NCBI GenBank assembly: GCA_029582265.1
Contig: CM055816.1
Coordinates: 28,378,366 to 28,442,365 of the forward strand
Direction: 5' to 3'
Source of the DNA: Zoroaster sp. YZ-2022
Lineage: Eukaryota > Echinodermata > Asteroidea > Forcipulatida > Zoroasteridae
Length of the DNA stretch: 64,000 bases
Shown: piece by piece, positions 59,578 to 64,000 of the stretch
How the letters are laid out: every line of letters begins with the position of its first letter
How positions within the stretch are numbered: position 1 is the stretch's first letter
Translations under genes and position numbers: made by a program
Notes under the pieces: generated by a model
The model's database searches: none
Seen by the model: the letters and a program-made list of their open reading frames with translations, nothing else
Told to the model about the DNA's origin: nothing

Positions 59578-60765
59578 CATGGGCGTCAACAGGTGGGGGA
59601 CGGGGGGGACATGTCCCCCCCACTTTTGAAAGTGGGGGGGATATCATATCGTTTGTCCCCCCCACTTTTCAGAACAATAATATAAAAAAATGGCAGGCAT
59701 ATGTTCGATTTTTTGTATCAATTGCTGACTCAAATAGAATCAAACTCGATATTAGTGAAAACAGCCATTTTTCGACTCATTATCAAAATCATCAAAAATT
59801 AGATGCAGACGAACCGTTGCCGCCGTGTATGCCTAGTACTAGGTAGACCTATAACGTTACTCACGGAGACAGAGGAGGTGGACGCTTAATATTCCTGTAC
59901 CGTACAGTAGGAACATATTAGAAGCCAGCCGCGCAGGCATGTTTTCCAACGCTGCTCACTATGCACAAACGGCGTGCGGTGCAGAATGCCAGCGACACTT
60001 TTTTGAGACATGCACTGAAAGCCAAAGATCGTATTGTGCGTGCGTATTTTCGCCCCAGTTCATAGCGTTATACGGGGCGAGCAGGTGATTCGACGTCGCT
60101 TGTTTCTAACGTTACTCACGCATCGTGCGTGTACGCGCAAAGTGCACTGGTGCAGTGCGGATTGCCAGCGACACATTTCTCATTTCTGACGCGTGTACGG
60201 GGTCGGAGTTTGTCAGATCAGTAGACAGTCGCACACAGATTTTGGCAAATTCTAACCAGGTAATGAGGCATATCTTCATCGCTAACTTACTGCTGCCATT
60301 TCGATCTGAAAAGACTGAAAATAAAATGCTGGTAACTTGATGTAGAGCTTCAGTTTTGGTGAAAGACAACATTCATCAGTTTAACATTGAGATGACTCAG
60401 ATGAGCATGTGAAATACTAACACAAATGTTGGGACAGGCAAAAAGTAGATATAATCTGAATTATTCGTGGAATTATAATAGAACTAGGACCTTTAATTCA
60501 GGAGCGGATGATCATGGATCCAGGGGGGTCAGTTTTTGTAGCATGATTAGTTTGAACAAATAGTATAAATTTCAATATTTTTTCTTCAAGAAATATACAA
60601 TTATTTAACAAAATATAGCACCATTTAGCACCTAAGCACCCTTAATTATGCAAACAATCTCTAAGGGCAAGGGGACACCCCCTCCCCTTAGATAACTCCC
60701 CAGGACACAGATCACTAATTGGGGCTCATGTCCCCCCCACTTTTAATAAGCTGTTGACGCCCATG
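59578..60765. mobile_element. 1.19-kb non-autonomous hAT-type element
   Basis: Perfect 15-bp inverted ends CATGGGCGTCAACAG / CTGTTGACGCCCATG lie next to C/G-rich subterminal sequence with ATGTCCCCCCCACTTTT at both sides. The 8-bp target CGTAACAG is duplicated exactly (59570-59577, 60766-60773). The interior has no hAT transposase frame. It has a diverged internal repeat (GTTACTCACG, then GTGCAG, then GCCAGCGACAC) near 59860-59995 and 60110-60175, and a possible splice donor CCAG|GTAATG near 60258. Confidence 0.9.
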
Positions 60766-60908
60766 CGTAACAGCGAACGGTTTCGTCATTGTTATGTTTT
60801 GTTCATGTGTTAAGTTTGAAGGCTGTATATGCTTAGCAAGGATCCCTTTGTTGCCGGACAAGCGCCACTGAGAAGAAGAAGAAGAAAAAGAAACAGTACA
60901 AAAACAAT

Positions 60909-60937
60909 AGGTGTTCGCGCTGCGCGCTCGAACACCT
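60909..60937. repeat. 29-bp palindrome 3
   Basis: Arms AGGTGTTCG and CGAACACCT around a CGCTGCGCGCT core. Confidence 0.9.
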
Positions 60938-60959
60938 AAAAAAACAGTACAAAAACAAT

Positions 60960-60988
60960 AGGTGTTCGCGCTGTGCGCTCGAACACCT
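60960..60988. repeat. 29-bp palindrome 4
   Basis: Arms as in palindrome 3; the core differs by one base (CGCTGTGCGCT). It is 51 bp from palindrome 3. Confidence 0.9.
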
Positions 60989-60990
60989 AA

Positions 60991-61345
60991 TAATGTAGAC
61001 TTATATAGCGCACGAATCCACCAAACTGGTGCTCAAGGCGCATTATATTATTACCCCTGCTCATCAGACTCATAAATCATTCCTGAAACCATCTCAGCTC
61101 CCTGGGGAATATACAGCTCAATTGCTGCCATTACAGCGCATATAGGGCTAATCAAACTCAACAACCAACTCTGCCCTCACAGGTACCCATTTACCCCCTG
61201 GGTGTAGAGAAGCAATTATGGTAAAGTGTCTTGCTCAAGGACACATGTACCCCAGTCGCGGTTGGGATTCGAACCCACATTCTGACGACTCAGCCATCAG
61301 AACACAAATCCGTTGCACTAAACTGCTCGACCATGGCACTCCACA
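60991..61345 (-). mobile_element. tRNA-derived SINE, near full length
   Basis: Read on the minus strand, it starts with a tRNA Leu/Ser-like head: an A-box-like TGGTCGAGCAGTTTAG (complement of 61318-61333) and a B box GGGTTCGAATCCC (complement of 61264-61276). The body GTCCTTGAGCAAGACACTTT and TAAATGGGTACC is widely shared among marine invertebrate SINEs. The tail ends at GCGCTATATAAG. RNA polymerase III transcription is inferred from the boxes. Confidence 0.85.
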
Positions 61346-61360
61346 ATGCGTGGTTTATGT

Positions 61361-62331
61361 GGGTGCACCCCACTAAATAGTGAGGAATTCATGCGCCAAG
61401 CTGTTTATCATAAAGTGTATGTCCTCAAATCTTTCTGAAAAACAAAGAATTGAGGCCCATACATTTTTACATTTTGATGGATTGTGTAAAAATGGCCCAA
61501 TATCATAACCTGGGGTCATTGACTTCCAACTGTGAGTATGGTTACACTAGGCCCTGAAAAAGTGGTCCTAATTCGTTTTCACCCTGGAAACCAGGGCCCA
61601 TATTCATAAAAGCCTGCTAAGCCTAGTTGGCAACTAAATTGGCCCCTAACTGCCAATTAAGCCTAGTTGGATACTAAGTGTTATTCATAAAATGCCGCTA
61701 AGCTTAGTGGACTGCTAAGTTGTCTGCAACTTTAGAGGTGATCTTGGGTACCTCTAAGTCACTAGTTGACAACTAAACCCTTCATTGTAGTGTTTGACTT
61801 CTGTGTTTGGCACGATGCTGAGAACATAGAACTGCCTGTACATTGCATTTCCGATAGGCGCATCACTACTATTGTGCTCGTGCATGCACAGCTCTGTATT
61901 GTTAGACACATTACAAACATGTCCACTCATATTGAAAGTGAAACTTACTCATATTGTGTTTTGTGGTTTGGGAACAATGCCAACTGCTAAGTTAACAACC
62001 AACCAAATCTTAGTTGACAACCTACCTGGCAGCACTGTCCCTAGCAGGGTTTTATGAATATGAAAATAGCAAGAAACTATGGAGCAGGCAACTAGGCATT
62101 TAGCAGCCTGCAAAGGCCTAGTTGGCTGCTAGTTTAGCAGGCTTTTATGAATATGGGCCCTGGACTGTCCACAATAACTTGAGAAGAAAATAAAAGGTGA
62201 TAATTATATCGATCAATATATTTATTCTTTTGGTTTTAAAAACTGTACGACTTTTAAGTATTTTTAATGATTTTTTAATATTTTGTATTTAGCACTGTTT
62301 ACTATGGGAGTTTATTTAGTGGGGTGCACCC
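61361..62331. mobile_element. Small inverted-repeat element enclosing a MITE
   Basis: Inverted ends GGGTGCACCCCACTAAATA at 61361 and complementary at 62331. ATGT flanks both sides (61357-61360 and 62332-62335), a possible 4-bp target duplication. About 400 bp remain once the nested MITE is removed. Confidence 0.65.
61591..62163. mobile_element. 573-bp MITE with perfect 30-bp inverted ends
   Basis: CCAGGGCCCATATTCATAAA continues to CCTGCTAA at the left and is exactly complemented at the right. The interior is full of CTAGTTGG/CTAAGC-type short repeats. No coding frame. Confidence 0.9.
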
Positions 62332-62332
62332 A

Positions 62333-62431
62333 TGTGTGAGTGACAACATGGCATCCAGTGGCTGCAATGTAATCCCCTCATGGAGGTTACAGTGTGAGTG
62401 ACAACATGGCATCCAGTGGCTGCAATGTAAG
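62333..62431. repeat. 60-bp tandem pair
   Basis: GTGTGAGTGACAACATGGCA, followed by TCCAGTGGCTGCAATG, begins at 62333 and 62393. Confidence 0.9.
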
Positions 62432-62475
62432 CCACTCTATATACAGTCATGGCCGGTACAAGCCGGTGGCTTGTA

Positions 62476-62640
62476 TAATAATAATAATAATAATAATAAT
62501 GTGTGGATTTATATAGCGCACGTATCCACCAACTAAGTGGTGCTCAAGGCGCATTATATATTATTATCCCTGCTCATAAGGCTCATAAGGCTCATAAATC
62601 ATTCCTGAAACCATCTCAGCTCCCTGGGATTCTCTGGTGG
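62476..62640 (-). mobile_element. SINE 3' part, truncated
   Basis: (AAT)n at about 62478-62500 is the tail. TATATAGCGCACGTATCC through CATCTCAGCTCCCTGGG matches the tail half of the SINE at 60991. The tRNA-like head is absent. GCTCATAAG is locally triplicated. Confidence 0.8.
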
Positions 62641-63144
62641 GATGCGAACCAATGACCGACGAAAAGGTCTACACAAGCCATGGCGAACACCACAGACTCG
62701 ACAACACAACATAAAGAATGTTTGCTGCGGGCAAACTCATGAATGAGAATCACGCGCGTACTCAAATCGACTTCTTTGTGGAGGATTGAAACAATGTACA
62801 TGAATACGGCATGTTTACAAAGGAATGACCATCTGCTTCGAGAGCGAATGTGTTTGCCATAGCAAACGGAAATATATACGCCAATATATTGAAATCGTTA
62901 ACCTAAACTTCGGGCGCTTAAAATTGCGAAATAATTAGGAAATCGTAATCGAAATGCAAACCGATCATTCTCTGTTCTTCCAGTTTGCTGTGGACTCCAA
63001 ACGGGCATATTTATATTTAAACGAGGGAGGTACCTACCACTTTATTCGAACGTGGTACCTAGCCACTTTGCTGTGGCACCCCTATTAATGATATTAAAAG
63101 TATTATCTATACATTCCCAATTAATTTGTTACATCCAAATGACT
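62641..63144. other. Intergenic sequence
   Basis: Moderately CpG-containing. A short inverted repeat around GGTACCT (63030 and 63054) is seen. No gene is supported. Confidence 0.45.
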
Positions 63145-63644
63145 NNNNNNNNNNNNNNNNNNNNNNNNNNNNNNNNNNNNNNNNNNNNNNNNNNNNNNNN
63201 NNNNNNNNNNNNNNNNNNNNNNNNNNNNNNNNNNNNNNNNNNNNNNNNNNNNNNNNNNNNNNNNNNNNNNNNNNNNNNNNNNNNNNNNNNNNNNNNNNNN
63301 NNNNNNNNNNNNNNNNNNNNNNNNNNNNNNNNNNNNNNNNNNNNNNNNNNNNNNNNNNNNNNNNNNNNNNNNNNNNNNNNNNNNNNNNNNNNNNNNNNNN
63401 NNNNNNNNNNNNNNNNNNNNNNNNNNNNNNNNNNNNNNNNNNNNNNNNNNNNNNNNNNNNNNNNNNNNNNNNNNNNNNNNNNNNNNNNNNNNNNNNNNNN
63501 NNNNNNNNNNNNNNNNNNNNNNNNNNNNNNNNNNNNNNNNNNNNNNNNNNNNNNNNNNNNNNNNNNNNNNNNNNNNNNNNNNNNNNNNNNNNNNNNNNNN
63601 NNNNNNNNNNNNNNNNNNNNNNNNNNNNNNNNNNNNNNNNNNNN
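63145..63644. other. Assembly gap (500 N)
   Basis: Exactly 500 unknown bases. Long frames spanning it are artefacts. Confidence 0.99.
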
Positions 63645-63745
63645 TTTTATCCATCCCAAAGGGGAACAAAGGAGAAACGATGGGTACTCCAGATACTCGT
63701 CAGTCAGGCGAGCCACGTGGGTTCTACGGTTCAGATTGACGTAAC
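63645..63745 (-). CDS. Possible coding fragment ending at the gap
   Basis: The minus strand is open as THVARLTDEYLEYPSFLLCS and onward into the N run. The composition is protein-like, but with about 30 codons and no family match it is only a candidate, perhaps part of an element lost in the gap. Confidence 0.25.
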
Positions 63746-63857
63746 GGTTTGAATACCAGGTTTTAAAATGGCACCCCGCCTAGGACTGTGGCAAAATATA
63801 AACCCCCAATAAATATGCAGAATTTCCTCAAATAGGTAAACTTAATTTATACCGTTA

Positions 63858-63945
63858 TGCTGGATGATGATGATGATGATTGATGATTGATGATTGATGA
63901 TGGATGATGGATGATGGATGATTGATGGATGATGGATGATTGATG

Positions 63946-63997
<52 letters not shown>

Positions 63998-64000
63998 GAT
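63858..64000. repeat. GATGATT/GATGAAT microsatellite at window edge
   Basis: GATGAT units evolve into GATTGAT, GGATGAT and finally regular GAATGAT repeats that run off the window. Confidence 0.95.

Larger units (their letters stand above)
59530..60990 (+). mobile_element. Palindrome-tailed repeat family, copy 3 (split)
   Basis: Left part (ATGACATAATCATGACG) and right part (GTGTTAAGTTTGAAGG, TTGCCGGACAAG, short GAA run, ACAGTACAAAAACAATAGG, two palindromes) match the tail of copy 2 read on its minus strand. The 1.19-kb hAT element separates them. Confidence 0.7.

Noticed and set aside
61255..61345. A functional tRNA gene
   Set aside because: The A and B boxes belong to the SINE head; the cloverleaf is not intact and the body continues as SINE.

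Overview
This looks like nuclear DNA from an animal, most likely a marine invertebrate and perhaps a deuterostome such as an echinoderm; the species cannot be fixed from the sequence. The reasons are AT-rich, intron-bearing, transposon-dense sequence, a tRNA-headed SINE of a type common in marine invertebrates, fragments of non-LTR, Penelope-like and DIRS-like retroelements, hAT elements with 8-bp target duplications, and long trinucleotide microsatellites. There is no operon, no rRNA and no complete conventional protein gene. Almost all short open frames are chance or repeat-derived. Two runs of exactly 500 N (41038-41537 and 63145-63644) are scaffold gaps.

Region 1, about 1 to 40.8 kb. After a Penelope-like/GIY-YIG remnant (1-440, minus strand) comes a composite, modular repeat array from about 570 to 34310. 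It resumes at 39689 and fades out near 40.8 kb. Modules (a 450-bp AT-rich block, a core of about 1 kb with a C-rich minisatellite, a small inverted-repeat element, a block with gcggcaag motifs, and large optional modules) recur in shuffled combinations. Between about 6.1 and 34.0 kb the copies are full of false-looking homopolymer runs, which I read as unpolished long-read consensus rather than biology. One array copy is split by a 5.4-kb element (34311-39688). It has inverted minisatellite ends and a 6-bp target duplication, and it contains several exon-like blocks.

Region 2, about 40.8 to 50.8 kb. This holds unique-looking AT-rich DNA with dispersed repeats: 3' and internal fragments of CR1/L2-like LINEs, a foldback MITE, a 131-bp AAT microsatellite, an array of about 148-bp repeats, and a 716-bp tandem duplication that carries AATAAA in both copies.

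Region 3, 50818 to 58081. A 7.26-kb segment is bounded by inverted termini rich in TTAGTCA heptamers. It holds exon-like blocks joined in compatible phases. Nested in it are a palindrome-tailed repeat with a 227-bp CTT run, a 2.27-kb hAT element (8-bp target duplication TTATAGTT) carrying a decayed DIRS-type reverse transcriptase, and a 165-bp hairpin.

Region 4, about 58.1 to 64 kb. A 1.19-kb hAT element (target duplication CGTAACAG) sits inside another palindrome-tailed repeat. It is followed by two minus-strand SINEs, a 573-bp inverted-repeat MITE nested in another small inverted-repeat element, a gap, and a GATGA-type microsatellite at the window edge.

The window is best read as layered transposon archaeology. 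The most interesting items are the palindrome-tailed repeat family, whose 29-bp hairpins keep their pairing while the core sequence changes; the TTAGTCA-terminal element with its unrecognised multi-exon frame; and the foldback-like element with exon-like cargo.
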